Shown: in pieces, positions 1-7,270 of the stretch
Numbering within the stretch: the stretch's first letter is position 1
Layout of the letters: each line of letters opens with the position of its first letter
Origin: Nitrosomonadales bacterium
GTDB taxonomy: Bacteria; Pseudomonadota; Gammaproteobacteria; Burkholderiales; Gallionellaceae
DNA: 55,526 nucleotides
NCBI GenBank assembly: GCA_025408405.1
Contig: JANYJE010000061.1
Coordinates: forward strand, 1 to 55,526
Direction: 5' to 3'
Position numbers and translations under genes: made by a program
The notes under the pieces: model-generated
What the model saw: the letters and a program-made list of their open reading frames with translations, nothing else
Told to the model about the DNA's origin: nothing
The model's database searches: none

Positions 1-1
1 G

Positions 2-175
2 TTTATCATCGCGAAGGCTGGCAAGCCGATGGTGAAGGTCGTCCCTCTGGGCAAGGCAGAAGCGGGAACCAGTAATCGCTTGGGTTTCATGGCTGGCGAA
101 TTTTCCGTGCCGGATGATTTTGACCAGATGGGCAGCGGCGAGATCGAGAGTTTGTTTGCGGGGCGCAAGGCTTGA
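2..175 (+). CDS. Phd/YefM-family antitoxin, C-terminal part (5' end outside window)
   Basis: The open frame enters from the window edge and ends at TGA 173-175, giving 58 residues. It reads IIAKAGKPMVKVVPL, then a GFMAGEFSVPDDFDQM segment and an acidic EIESLF end. This is the usual C-terminal half of Phd/YefM antitoxins, which bind the operon promoter with their N-terminus and cover the toxin active site with this tail. Its stop overlaps the TTG start of the next gene by four bases (TTGA), so the pair is translationally coupled. The DNA-binding half lies upstream of base 1 and cannot be judged. Family assignment is by motif only. Confidence 0.75.
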   Translation, partial: FIIAKAGKPMVKVVPLGKAEAGTSNRLGFMAGEFSVPDDFDQMGSGEIESLFAGRKA

Positions 176-558
176 ATCTGTTGCTCGATACCCATTTGCT
201 GCTGTGGGCGGCGAGCGAGCCGCAACGCTTGTCGGCCAAGGCGCGCAACCTGCTGCTCGATCCCGCGAACCATCTCATGTTCAGTTCCGCCAGCCTGTGG
301 GAGATCACGATCAAGAACGGGCTGGAGCGTTCGGATTTCAACGTTGATCCGCGCCGCCTGTGGCGCATGTTGCTGGTGAATGGTTATCGCGAACTGCCCG
401 TCACCAGCGAACACAGCGTCGCGGTAAACGACCTGCCGCCGTTACACAAAGACCCGTTTGACCGTATTCTTGTCGCGCAGGCGAAGGTGGAAGGTTTGAC
501 GCTTCTGACGGCGGACAAGTTGGTGGCGAAATATGGGGACGGAGTGCGAAAGGTATGA
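172..558 (+). CDS. PIN-domain toxin (VapC-like ribonuclease)
   Basis: This 128-residue protein has the full PIN-domain layout. The N-terminal strand LLLDTHLLLW carries Asp6, Glu44 sits in SLWEITIKNG, Asp97 in DPFDRILVAQA and Asp115 in LTADKLV. These four acidic residues form the metal site of PIN ribonucleases. The length is normal for the family. The start is TTG at 172 because it overlaps the antitoxin stop and gives the expected N-terminus; no ATG is available nearby. By family, the protein should cleave RNA when free of its antitoxin. The DPFDRxLxAQA subtype usually pairs with Phd-type antitoxins, which fits the partner upstream. Confidence 0.88.
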   Translation: MNLLLDTHLLLWAASEPQRLSAKARNLLLDPANHLMFSSASLWEITIKNGLERSDFNVDPRRLWRMLLVNGYRELPVTSEHSVAVNDLPPLHKDPFDRILVAQAKVEGLTLLTADKLVAKYGDGVRKV

Positions 559-788
559 TTTCAACATCAATGGCAACGAAACGCTGCACCTGTGGTGCCG
601 AAGCAGATGTCCGCCGCAGTACCCGCCGCACGGCGGATGGGCGTGAGGAGGTCGTTTATCGCGTGAGTTGTCCCGTGTGCGGCCAGCTCGGCTCGGCAGT
701 CCTGGCGGAGGGCAAGGACGAGGATGCTGCTATCGCCGAGGCTATTCAGGCTTGGAACGAAATGTTGGAAGCTAAAGGGGGCAGGTAA
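555..788 (+). CDS. Small zinc-ribbon protein resembling Lar restriction-alleviation proteins
   Basis: The 77-residue protein has paired cysteines at 11 and 13 (CTCG) and 39 and 42 (CPVCG), and a C-terminal EAIQAWNEM helix. The two-ribbon plus AWN pattern is typical of Lar-family proteins, which in phages and prophages counter type I restriction. Here the first pair is CxC instead of CxxC. The start at 555 overlaps the PIN toxin stop (ATGA). A second in-frame ATG at 570 gives MATKRCTCG and may be the true start. A zeta-type kinase follows after 23 bases, so the gene sits inside a toxin-antitoxin block. The role is unproven; it could equally be a zinc-binding accessory factor of the toxins. Confidence 0.6.
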   Translation: MISTSMATKRCTCGAEADVRRSTRRTADGREEVVYRVSCPVCGQLGSAVLAEGKDEDAAIAEAIQAWNEMLEAKGGR

Positions 789-811
789 TAGTTTTTCGTT
801 AGAAGGAAATC

Positions 812-1342
812 ATGAACTCCTCGGCACACAACAAACGCATCGTCATCATCGCCGGGCCGAATGGCGCAGGCAAGACGACCTTCGCGCGCGAGTTCTTGCC
901 GACGGATGCGGAGTTGCCCAACTTTGTGAATGCCGACCTGATCGCGGCGGGTCTTTCCCCTTTTGCGCCAGAGCTCGCGGCCTTCAAGGCCGGGCGCTTG
1001 ATGCTGGAGACGATTGAAGACTATGCAAAGCGTGGCGAGAGTTTTTCTTTTGAGACGACGCTTTCCGGTTTGACCTATGCGCAGATGATCCCGGCGTGGC
1101 GCGCATCGGGTTATGCGGTGAAGCTGATCTTTCTGTCCTTGCCGGAGGCCGAGATGGCGATTGAGCGTGTGGCGACTCGGGTGAGACAAGGCGGCCACAA
1201 TATCCCGGTTGATGTCATCCGCCGCCGTTTTGCGCATGGCATCGCCAATTTTGAGCGTTACAAATTGCTGGTGGATAGCTGGCAGCTATACGATAATTCC
1301 GATACGCCCGCTATTTTGGTAGATGAGGGACAGAAAAAATGA
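812..1342 (+). CDS. Zeta-toxin family P-loop kinase
   Basis: The 176-residue protein starts at ATG 812 behind an AAGGA ribosome site. It has Walker A GPNGAGKTT at residues 15-23, Asp42 in NADLIAAGLSP, and SFETTLSG around Glu81. These are hallmarks of the small zeta-like ATPases (AAA_33), whose best-known members phosphorylate UDP-N-acetylglucosamine. The C-terminal RRRFAHGIANFERY basic helix is also typical. The stop overlaps the next ATG (ATGA at 1339-1342), so a small downstream protein is co-translated and is the likely antidote. The substrate of this chromosomal subtype is not established. Confidence 0.82.
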   Translation: MNSSAHNKRIVIIAGPNGAGKTTFAREFLPTDAELPNFVNADLIAAGLSPFAPELAAFKAGRLMLETIEDYAKRGESFSFETTLSGLTYAQMIPAWRASGYAVKLIFLSLPEAEMAIERVATRVRQGGHNIPVDVIRRRFAHGIANFERYKLLVDSWQLYDNSDTPAILVDEGQKK

Positions 1343-1503
1343 AATCTGTAGCTGTTTCAAAACTGAAAGACCCCGACCTGCAAAAGGCCCCGCAAGCCTT
1401 GATGCGCGCCGCTGAAAAGGCGCGCCAATTGGCTGCGCAGACCGGCACACCATTCGTTACGCGCACGCCCACACCTGAACCCAAGTCAGCTAAGCCCGCG
1501 TGA
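1339..1503 (+). CDS. 54-aa candidate antitoxin of the zeta-like kinase
   Basis: A short frame starts at ATG 1339, overlapping the kinase stop, and ends at TGA 1501-1503. The protein is basic and helix-prone in the middle (ALMRAAEKARQLAAQTGTP) with a Pro/Thr-rich tail. Small proteins with an AAxxARxLAxxTGTP segment are commonly encoded right after zeta-like kinases in proteobacteria, so it is read as the antitoxin. The order toxin-then-antitoxin is the reverse of the PIN pair upstream. There is no independent ribosome site, so expression should depend on coupling to the kinase gene. Confidence 0.65.
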   Translation: MKSVAVSKLKDPDLQKAPQALMRAAEKARQLAAQTGTPFVTRTPTPEPKSAKPA

Positions 1504-1560
1504 CGTAGAGGCGCATCGTGGGTGCAAGATAAGATGCTTACTTCTGAAAGGAGGCAGGTC

Positions 1561-2007
1561 ATGGCTACAGGCGCCGTCCGTTTGCATCGTGTGCTTCGCA
1601 CCAAGCCGGAGCGTATCTACAAGGCGTTCCTGAATGCGGAGGCGATGGCCAAGTGGCTGCCGCCCTATGGCTTCACCTGCACTGTCCACCACCTGGATGC
1701 TCGGGTGGGCGGCACGTTCAGGATGTCGTTCACCAATTTCACCACCGGCAACGGTCATTCCTTCGGTGGTGAGTATCTTGAGCTCGTTCCCTCGAGCAAT
1801 ATTTGCTACACGGATAAATTCGACGATCCCAATCTCCCCGGACAAATGAAGACAACGGTGACGTTGTCGCCGGTGTCGTGCGGGACCGAGGTTGCCATCG
1901 TGCAGGAGGGTGTGCCCGAGATGATCCCGCTAGAGATGTGCTATCTCGGCTGGCAGGAGTCGCTGGCGCAACTGGCGAACCTGGTCGAGCCGGAGATCCC
2001 GGATTGA
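1561..2007 (+). CDS. SRPBCC/AHSA1-family protein
   Basis: The chosen ATG at 1561 follows a strong GAAAGGAGG ribosome site and gives 148 residues. A longer frame from 1522 has no such signal. The protein opens with RVLRTKPERIYKAFLNAEAM and continues WLPPYGFTC, then GGTFRMSF and GEYLELVP. This is the START/Bet v 1-like pattern of AHSA1 proteins. It ends with the usual long helix (YLGWQESLAQLANLVEP). Members bind hydrophobic ligands or act as Hsp90-activator-like folds, but most bacterial copies have no known substrate. It appears to be a single-gene unit. Confidence 0.82.
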   Translation: MATGAVRLHRVLRTKPERIYKAFLNAEAMAKWLPPYGFTCTVHHLDARVGGTFRMSFTNFTTGNGHSFGGEYLELVPSSNICYTDKFDDPNLPGQMKTTVTLSPVSCGTEVAIVQEGVPEMIPLEMCYLGWQESLAQLANLVEPEIPD

Positions 2008-2030
2008 AATAGATTGGGTGGAGTAGTGCG

Positions 2031-2160
2031 CTAGGTTGGGCTGAATGAGATGAAGCCCAATATGTCAGCGCGCGAAGCGTTGGGCTACGCTGCGCTCTGA
2101 CGATTTCTCACGCGATTTATCGCGTAGAGAATCGCGTAACTTTGTTGCAACCCAACCTGC
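2031..2160 (+). repeat. Dispersed palindromic intergenic repeat
   Basis: The 200-base gap holds AGGTTGGG at 2033-2040 and its complement CCCAACCT at 2151-2158. Inside are the repeated words GAAGCCCAA and GTTGGGCTACGC, plus a smaller inverted pair TCACGCGAT/ATCGCGTA. This GGTTGGGCT...CAACCCAACCTG arrangement resembles short dispersed repeats seen between genes in many proteobacterial genomes. It likely folds as RNA when read through. Copy number elsewhere cannot be seen here. Confidence 0.55.
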
Positions 2161-2206
2161 GGGCTGTAGCCATCAGCCGTAGTCCATCGCGTAAAGGAGG
2201 AGTGCC

Positions 2207-2485
2207 ATGACTGAAAATACCGAGTCGCCTGCAAGCAAGCGAGCCATCTGGCTACGGGGTTTTTATATGCTGCTGATGGCCCTGATATTCCATGTGGCGG
2301 TGACGGTGCTGATGGTCGTTGCCGTCATCCAGTTTGTCCTGGCCTTGCTGGGCACTGCGCCCAATGCCAGGCTGGTTGTCTTTGGCCGCAACCTGGGCCG
2401 CCACTTGCAGCAGATTGCGTCGTTCCTGACCTTCGCTTCGGAAGAGATACCTTTCCCATTCAGCGATTGGCCCGAAGGAAGTTAG
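2207..2485 (+). CDS. DUF4389 inner-membrane protein
   Basis: The 92-residue protein starts at ATG 2207 after an AAAGGAGGAG ribosome site. It has two closely spaced hydrophobic stretches at about residues 15-50 (FYMLLMALIFHVAVTVLMVV and the following IQFVLALLG). The NARLVVFGRNLGRHLQQIASFLTF segment and final SEEIPFPFSDWP are diagnostic of DUF4389. The family has no assigned function and is common near lipid or envelope genes. It stands alone here, between a repeat and a cNMP-binding gene. Confidence 0.8.
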   Translation: MTENTESPASKRAIWLRGFYMLLMALIFHVAVTVLMVVAVIQFVLALLGTAPNARLVVFGRNLGRHLQQIASFLTFASEEIPFPFSDWPEGS

Positions 2486-2752
2486 GGGCAAGCCTTGCAT
2501 TTTGCATGTCAAACGCAAGGGCTGACCATCGGGTTCAATTGTGATGCCGCCCCCATTGCCGGGACACCAGTAATCAGTTTCTTTATGTGCTAGTATCGAA
2601 ACAGCCTGTTGCTGAAATAATAAAAAAACTGTGGCGGAGGATGGGCTCAATGTATTGAAGGGCAGTCTTGTACGATGTTTCAGAAGCAATGTGAAGCAGC
2701 TTATTTTTAATTCTTGTAATTCATTCACACTCATTTGATCGAGAGGACGACT

Positions 2753-3286
2753 ATGGGAAACAAAGTGGCTTTTTCCGTACCGATGCCGAGTAATAAGGCA
2801 GTGCTTGGCGAAGGCCCATCCTTCCACGAGGCGATATACAGCATGCTCAGAACCGCCAAGGTCTTCGAAGGCTTTGAGCAGCCTGAACTCACGCTTATTG
2901 CCAAACACATGCGAGCCTATCAAGTCCCGGCGGGCGGGACGATTTATCACGAAGGCGAAAAGGGCGGCTATTTCAGCGTGCTGATCGAAGGCCGCATCTC
3001 TGTCTACAAGGAGGATAGCGATGATCAGGTCAAATTCCTCAACGTGATTCCTCCGGGGAACATTTTCGGGGAGATCTCCGTTATCGATAACCTCCCCACC
3101 TCGGCGAGTCTTGTTGCCGAGTCCGATGTGATCATCGTGGATATGAGCCGTGAAAGCTTTCGCCGCTGCGTGAACGAGAATCCGGTCATTGGCGTGCACC
3201 TGCTAGACCTCGTGGCGCGCATAATGTGTGCGCGGCTGCGCTCCGTCAGCGGCCGACTGGTGGATTACATCGACATCTGGGGGTGA
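2753..3286 (+). CDS. Cyclic-nucleotide-binding-domain protein (no effector domain)
   Basis: ATG 2753 follows GAGAGG at good spacing and gives 177 residues; an upstream TTG at 2735 is less likely. A cNMP-binding beta-roll covers about residues 40-150, with GGTIYHEGEKGGYFSVLIEG and the cassette GNIFGEISVIDNLPTSAS. The cassette keeps FGE but has TSA where cAMP binders have an Arg (RxA) that contacts the phosphate. It may therefore bind another ligand or none. There is no HTH, kinase or channel segment, so it probably acts by protein contact. A second stand-alone domain of this type lies at 17216-17572. Confidence 0.8.
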   Translation: MGNKVAFSVPMPSNKAVLGEGPSFHEAIYSMLRTAKVFEGFEQPELTLIAKHMRAYQVPAGGTIYHEGEKGGYFSVLIEGRISVYKEDSDDQVKFLNVIPPGNIFGEISVIDNLPTSASLVAESDVIIVDMSRESFRRCVNENPVIGVHLLDLVARIMCARLRSVSGRLVDYIDIWG

Positions 3287-3441
3287 TGGGCTGGCATCGC
3301 AAATTAAAGGGGTGCGTCGCAATCGTATTTCGGCGATTCACCCCATACCGCAGGTGGTGCCTGACTATCAAGTCAACGACATTTGAGTCTGCTGCGTTAT
3401 TGCAACCATCATGCTAATCACGGCATGGCAAGGAGACGCAA

Positions 3442-3726
3442 ATGGGCAGCTTGAACAAGGAATCTTTTGAAGGATTTCTGGAATCGCTTAAACAGGCCGG
3501 GGTTGATATCAATAATGAAAGTGCGGTGCGCGAGCGCCTGGGCGAAGTGCGCAGCTGGCGTGACGCCTTTGGCACGATCGCACGCTGCAGCGACCGGCTC
3601 GGCATCGCATTCAAAAGCAGGAATGAAAAAATAAATCAGACAGGAATCCACCGCGTCTTCTCGGCATACCAGTTGCCGGAACAAACTGAGGCGTTATTCG
3701 CGGCCAACCTTAGGGCTCATCTCTAA
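3442..3726 (+). CDS. Conserved-looking hypothetical protein, 94 aa
   Basis: The frame starts at ATG 3442 with AAGGAGA ten bases upstream, a good ribosome site. The product is soluble, charged and helix-rich (SFEGFLESLKQAGVDIN, RERLGEVRSWRDAFGTI) with one Cys. No family was recognised. The segment ending in FSAYQLPEQTEALFAANLRAHL suggests a small helical bundle. Codon usage matches neighbouring genes, which supports that it is real. No partner gene is adjacent. Confidence 0.55.
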   Translation: MGSLNKESFEGFLESLKQAGVDINNESAVRERLGEVRSWRDAFGTIARCSDRLGIAFKSRNEKINQTGIHRVFSAYQLPEQTEALFAANLRAHL

Positions 3727-3867
3727 GTCGGAAACTCTCACAATCAATGCAGTCCGCCTCTGAGGTCTCCCCACAGTACGCCCTGACTTGTTGAATTGTG
3801 CAACGGGTTTTTGGGGGGAGCTTCAGCCTGGAAAATCATCTAGCCGACCCCATCGATTGATGTTGTG

Positions 3868-4097
3868 CTATTTCTCTATTTCGATATGCGAAGATCCCGC
3901 CGCATTAGTCGGGCGAACCTCGGTCGGGGAAACGACGATCGACTCTCCCTGGCGCAGGCCGTAGCTTTGGGTCAGCAGCTTCGAGATCAAGTGGGCATGC
4001 TCCTTGTCGGGAACGAGCGCCATGGTCATGTTGTCCGTTCGGAATGCAGGCTGATGCGGTAGAAGTGGGCGGGGAGCCTCTCGTAATTTCGATGCAT
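3868..4097 (-). pseudogene. Small gene split by a frameshift, or two coupled micro-ORFs
   Basis: On the minus strand a frame opens at ATG 4097 behind CAGGAGCAAGCC. It codes MHRNYERLPAHFYRISLHSE and stops at TGA 4026-4028 after 23 residues. A second frame starts at ATG 4027-4029, overlapping that stop, and codes 53 residues (MALVPDKEHAHLISKLLTQS, then GESIVVSPTEVRPT) to TAG at 3868. The two parts read as one small protein if one base were added near 4027. Both halves look coding. Alternatively they are two translationally coupled peptides. No family is recognised. Confidence 0.4.
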
Positions 4098-4276
4098 GGC
4101 TTGCTCCTGTTTGTGCGCTGGCTGGCGGCGCTCGTCGTGGCTGCTGCGATGGATCGGCGGATGCGACAGGCGTCTGCTATGGCGCTGATACCGGCAATCG
4201 TCCTACCCTTGTCTTGCCGCACTGTAAATATGCCAGAATATCTACATTCGACTTTCAATATCAACCCATCGCCTGA

Positions 4277-4948
4277 ATGAAAAAATCCGCCCCATGCAAA
4301 GCCGAGATCGCCCTGATGGAACCGTTTGTCGGTCTCACATTGGAGCGCATCCATGTGCCGCAAAGCCGTGAGGAGTTTGCGTCCGCCACGGCCGAGATCA
4401 AGGCGGCGGGCATGGTCGGGTTCGATACTGAATCCAGGCCGACGTTCGCGGTGGGTGAGGTGAGTGAAGGGCCGCATCTGGTGCAGTTCGCCTTGCCCGA
4501 CCGTGCTTACTTGTTTCAACTGTATCACACGGCGGGGCATCCATTCCTGATCGAGTTGCTGCGATCGGAACAGCTCATCAAGGTGGGCTTCGGCCTTAGA
4601 TCGGATGGCGGGCATATCCGGGCGAAGCTGGGGGTCGAGCCGGGCGGTGTGGTGGATTTGAATACGCTGTTCCACATGGAGGGTTACCAGAAGGAGGTGG
4701 GCGTGCGGACGGCGGTGGCTGTGGTGTTCAGGCAGCGTTTTGCCAAGTCCAGGCATGTCACCACTTCCAATTGGTCGCAGCACCAGCTCACGCCGCAGCA
4801 ATTGCTGTACGCGGCAAACGATGCCTGGGCGGCACTCAAGGTGCTGCAGGCGCTCGACCGTCCCCTGGGCAATTTGCCCGTCATGGGATTGACCCCGAAA
4901 TTAACAGGGGTAGACTTGAATCGATCGAGTCACACATTGAACTTATGA
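4277..4948 (+). CDS. DEDDy 3'-5' exonuclease (RNase D/WRN-exonuclease-like)
   Basis: The 223-residue protein contains all DEDDy motifs. Exo I is VGFDTES with Asp50 and Glu52, Exo II contains Asp110 in VGFGLRSDGG, and Exo III is LLYAANDAWAAL with Tyr178 and Asp182. These residues bind two metal ions and cleave nucleotides from 3' ends. The protein lacks the HRDC domains of classical RNase D, so it is the short, single-domain type. The substrate (RNA or DNA) cannot be told. ATG 4277 directly precedes the conserved region; no strong ribosome site is visible. Confidence 0.85.
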   Translation: MKKSAPCKAEIALMEPFVGLTLERIHVPQSREEFASATAEIKAAGMVGFDTESRPTFAVGEVSEGPHLVQFALPDRAYLFQLYHTAGHPFLIELLRSEQLIKVGFGLRSDGGHIRAKLGVEPGGVVDLNTLFHMEGYQKEVGVRTAVAVVFRQRFAKSRHVTTSNWSQHQLTPQQLLYAANDAWAALKVLQALDRPLGNLPVMGLTPKLTGVDLNRSSHTLNL

Positions 4949-5031
4949 GGTCGGCATCAAAATTATTTTGAATGGCAATATCAATCTGGCTGCATCTCGC
5001 CACCACCAGTCGGCTTTACTAAGGAGCAAGC

Positions 5032-5541
5032 ATGAATCATCACTGCATCCCCCTGCGTTTTTTCTTGCGTCTGCTGGGCGCATGCGCGATCGGCTTGCTC
5101 GTGTTGTGCGGAGATTCTGCGGCGATAGCCGCACCGAACCAGGATTTGTGCGCGTTGCTCAGACCGTCCGATCTCACTGCGCTCATCGGTGCAGCGCCGA
5201 TTGCCAAGGCACTTGGGAGCAATTGCAAATGGACTGCCTCGGGCAGCAACAGGCAGCTGATGCTCCTCAGGCATAACCTGCAATCCCTTAAAATGAGTAC
5301 GGAGACGGTTTTTGCGAACATGCGGCAGAGTGTGCAGAAGACAGGAAAATTCACCGACGAGTCAGGCATTGGCGACAAGGCGTTTTCCGTAGTTATGGAT
5401 TCGGGTCTGGTTGTAGTGGCGATCATCAAGCAGGGGCATTTGCTGCAACTGCAGTATTCGAATCAAGCGGCAGCCACAGCCACAGCCAAGGATCTCGACG
5501 CGCTGCGCAGCGTGGCGAAGAAGGCGGCCGCGGCGCTGTGA
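5032..5541 (+). CDS. Secreted hypothetical protein (DUF3558-like)
   Basis: ATG 5032 follows AAGGAGC, a clear ribosome site. The 169-residue product starts with a positively charged, hydrophobic Sec signal (FFLRLLGACAIGLLVLC, cleavage expected after AAIAA around residue 33). The mature part has CALLRPSDLTALIGA and CKWTASGS, resembling the N-terminal pattern of DUF3558-type exported proteins. Two cysteines could form a disulfide in the periplasm. The function is unknown. The gene stands between the exonuclease and a KTSC-domain gene. Confidence 0.6.
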   Translation: MNHHCIPLRFFLRLLGACAIGLLVLCGDSAAIAAPNQDLCALLRPSDLTALIGAAPIAKALGSNCKWTASGSNRQLMLLRHNLQSLKMSTETVFANMRQSVQKTGKFTDESGIGDKAFSVVMDSGLVVVAIIKQGHLLQLQYSNQAAATATAKDLDALRSVAKKAAAAL

Positions 5542-5604
5542 TTTTTATGCGCCCTGAGGGCGCGAATTAAGGGAGCAGGCTCGGAACAGTTCCAGGATGA
5601 TGCC

Positions 5605-5892
5605 ATGGAAAACAAGAAGATTATTTCCGGGGAAATAAAGAGGATCAATTCGGGCAGGTTGCGCGCCATCGGCTACGATGCGCGCGCCCGGATGCTTCAG
5701 GTTCAGCTCGACGACGGCAGCACGCTGCAATACAGCGGTGTCGGCGCAGACACCTGGCGCCGCTTCAGCAGCTCGGGCGCAGCCTGGAGCTTCTATCGCG
5801 ACAACATCGAGGAAGAATTCACCGCGCAGCGTGTTTCAGCCAGCGCTCCTGCGGGTGTGAATCCGCTCGACGAGTTATTCCGGAAATCCTGA
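5605..5892 (+). CDS. KTSC-domain protein
   Basis: This 95-residue protein starts at ATG 5605 behind AGGATGATGCC. Residues 15-75 show the KTSC layout: RLRAIGYDARARMLQVQL, DGSTLQYSGV, then WRRFSSSGAAWSFYRDNIE. KTSC is named after the lysine-tRNA synthetase C-terminal-like domain; free-standing bacterial copies are of unknown role, perhaps nucleic-acid binding. The upstream 63 bases contain a short GCGCCC/GGGCGC hairpin. No operon partner is evident. Confidence 0.75.
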   Translation: MENKKIISGEIKRINSGRLRAIGYDARARMLQVQLDDGSTLQYSGVGADTWRRFSSSGAAWSFYRDNIEEEFTAQRVSASAPAGVNPLDELFRKS

Positions 5893-5927
5893 CAAGAACG
5901 ACTTGGATGAGATCTTCTTTTTTCTGA

Positions 5928-6437
5928 CTATTGGACTTCGGATACGGCAACCACATAGTTCTTGCCATAAAATTTCGCACACTTTGGACAGGTGGTGTAG
6001 AAAAAATAGGTTTTCCTGGTGTGCTTTCCTTTGTTTTTTACGAAGTCATCCATTTCCTTTTCCCATACAGGCGCATTCTTGTATGGTCCCTCGAAAACCC
6101 TGGTCAGATAATCGCCTGTCATATGAACCATGGTCTGCCCCGGGACGTCCACGCTGGCTGAGAAGTAGTGCTCCCCAGTCCAAGGCGAAGGATCGTATGA
6201 CATGACAATAAATTCATGTGCAGCATTGGCGCCTGCCTTTTCTATGGCATCGAACGTCTTTGGGTAGACTGAAGCCATGTTGATGGGTATGTGAAAAATA
6301 CTCCGGGTCTTGGCTTTTACAAACAACTTGTCCTTGAAATGCAGCTCTTGCTTGTCCCATCCCCTGGTATTAAATCTGGGGCAGCAGTTTGTAGGATTAT
6401 CTGATGCATCGTATTTTGGTAAGGCATTTGTTTCCAT
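5928..6437 (-). CDS. Conserved hypothetical protein with paired cysteines
   Basis: ATG 6437 is preceded by AAGGAGAG, a strong ribosome site, and gives 169 residues. The protein begins with NCCPRFNTRGWDKQELHF and has HEFIVMSYDPSPWTGEHYFS in the middle. The C-terminal part has TTCPKCAKFYGKNYVVAV. The CxxC near the end and the Cys-Cys pair near the start could form a metal site or disulfides. The central section (GEHYFSASVDVPG, then FEGPYKN) is reminiscent of GyrI/SOUL-like ligand-binding folds, but this is only impression. There is no signal peptide, so it is cytoplasmic. Confidence 0.65.
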   Translation of the reverse strand: METNALPKYDASDNPTNCCPRFNTRGWDKQELHFKDKLFVKAKTRSIFHIPINMASVYPKTFDAIEKAGANAAHEFIVMSYDPSPWTGEHYFSASVDVPGQTMVHMTGDYLTRVFEGPYKNAPVWEKEMDDFVKNKGKHTRKTYFFYTTCPKCAKFYGKNYVVAVSEVQ

Positions 6438-6639
6438 GATTGCTCTCCTTGCCGTTGATCAATAAACAAGAATTCGCCTGTTTACAATACGCTGAATATT
6501 GTTAATGAAAATGGGCAAACTCCCTATTTTTATATGGGTATCAGGGACAGGCTGAGCTGACCCGCAGAGGGTGCAATCGTTATTGTTCCAGTTGCCATCT
6601 CCGATTCAGCCCTCCAGCCAAACAAGCTGCTGCAGCCGG

Positions 6640-7224
6640 TCAGTCTTTGACTGCTTCGATCACAAATACCAGCTTCACGTCATCGCCTATGGCCGGGAGA
6701 AGATATTTCATGCCAAAGTTGGAGCGCTTGATTTGCGCGCTCGCATCTGCATTGCACTTCTGCCTGCTCTTGGTCGGGTCCGTCGGGTCGGGGCCGCAGT
6801 TGAAAGCTGCGATGGTAAAAGTCACTGGTTGGGTGACGCCGGAGATGGTGAGGTTGCCATCCACGCTGGCAGGCATATCACCATTGAAATGCATCATGGT
6901 GGATTTATAAGAGATGGTAGGGAATTTTGCCGCGTTGAAAAAATCCGGCGATTTCAAATGTTTGTCGCGTATATTAAGCCCGGTGTTGATCGAAGCGGTT
7001 GCTATCGCGAGTTCTACCGAGCTTGTTTTTGCCGCGCGCTCCAGCGTCACTTTGCCGCTGGTCTTGTCGAATCGACCTTGTATGGTAAAGAAGCCGAGAT
7101 AGTTGATGCTGAAACGCGCGTAGGTGTGGTTCGGATCCACGGTGTAACTTTCGGCAGCTTGAGCAGAAAGCGGCAATGCGACACTGAGGGCTAGAATGGC
7201 GAATATGGATTTGTGCATGGTCAT
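6640..7224 (-). CDS. YceI-family periplasmic protein
   Basis: The start is taken as ATG 7224 (MTMHKSIFAI), 11 bases after GGGAGGG; a GTG at 7236 is possible. A Sec signal runs to AQAAES. The YceI pattern follows: YTVDPNHTYARFSINYLGFF, ASINTGLNIRDKHLKSPDFF, and FPTISYKS. YceI proteins are beta-barrel lipocalin-like carriers of isoprenoid lipids in the periplasm, often linked with cytochrome b561. Two Cys residues lie in an insertion (CGPDPTDPTKSRQKC). Two further YceI-like genes and a b561 gene lie within 2 kb. Confidence 0.9.
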   Translation of the reverse strand: MTMHKSIFAILALSVALPLSAQAAESYTVDPNHTYARFSINYLGFFTIQGRFDKTSGKVTLERAAKTSSVELAIATASINTGLNIRDKHLKSPDFFNAAKFPTISYKSTMMHFNGDMPASVDGNLTISGVTQPVTFTIAAFNCGPDPTDPTKSRQKCNADASAQIKRSNFGMKYLLPAIGDDVKLVFVIEAVKD

Positions 7225-7270
7225 TGGTGAAGTCACCCTCCCGCAGGAATCTTGTTGATGTCGTTTCCGC

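Noticed and set aside
3905..4801. A 298-codon minus-strand frame
   Set aside because: It is antisense to the DEDDy exonuclease and has no recognisable domain or ribosome site.
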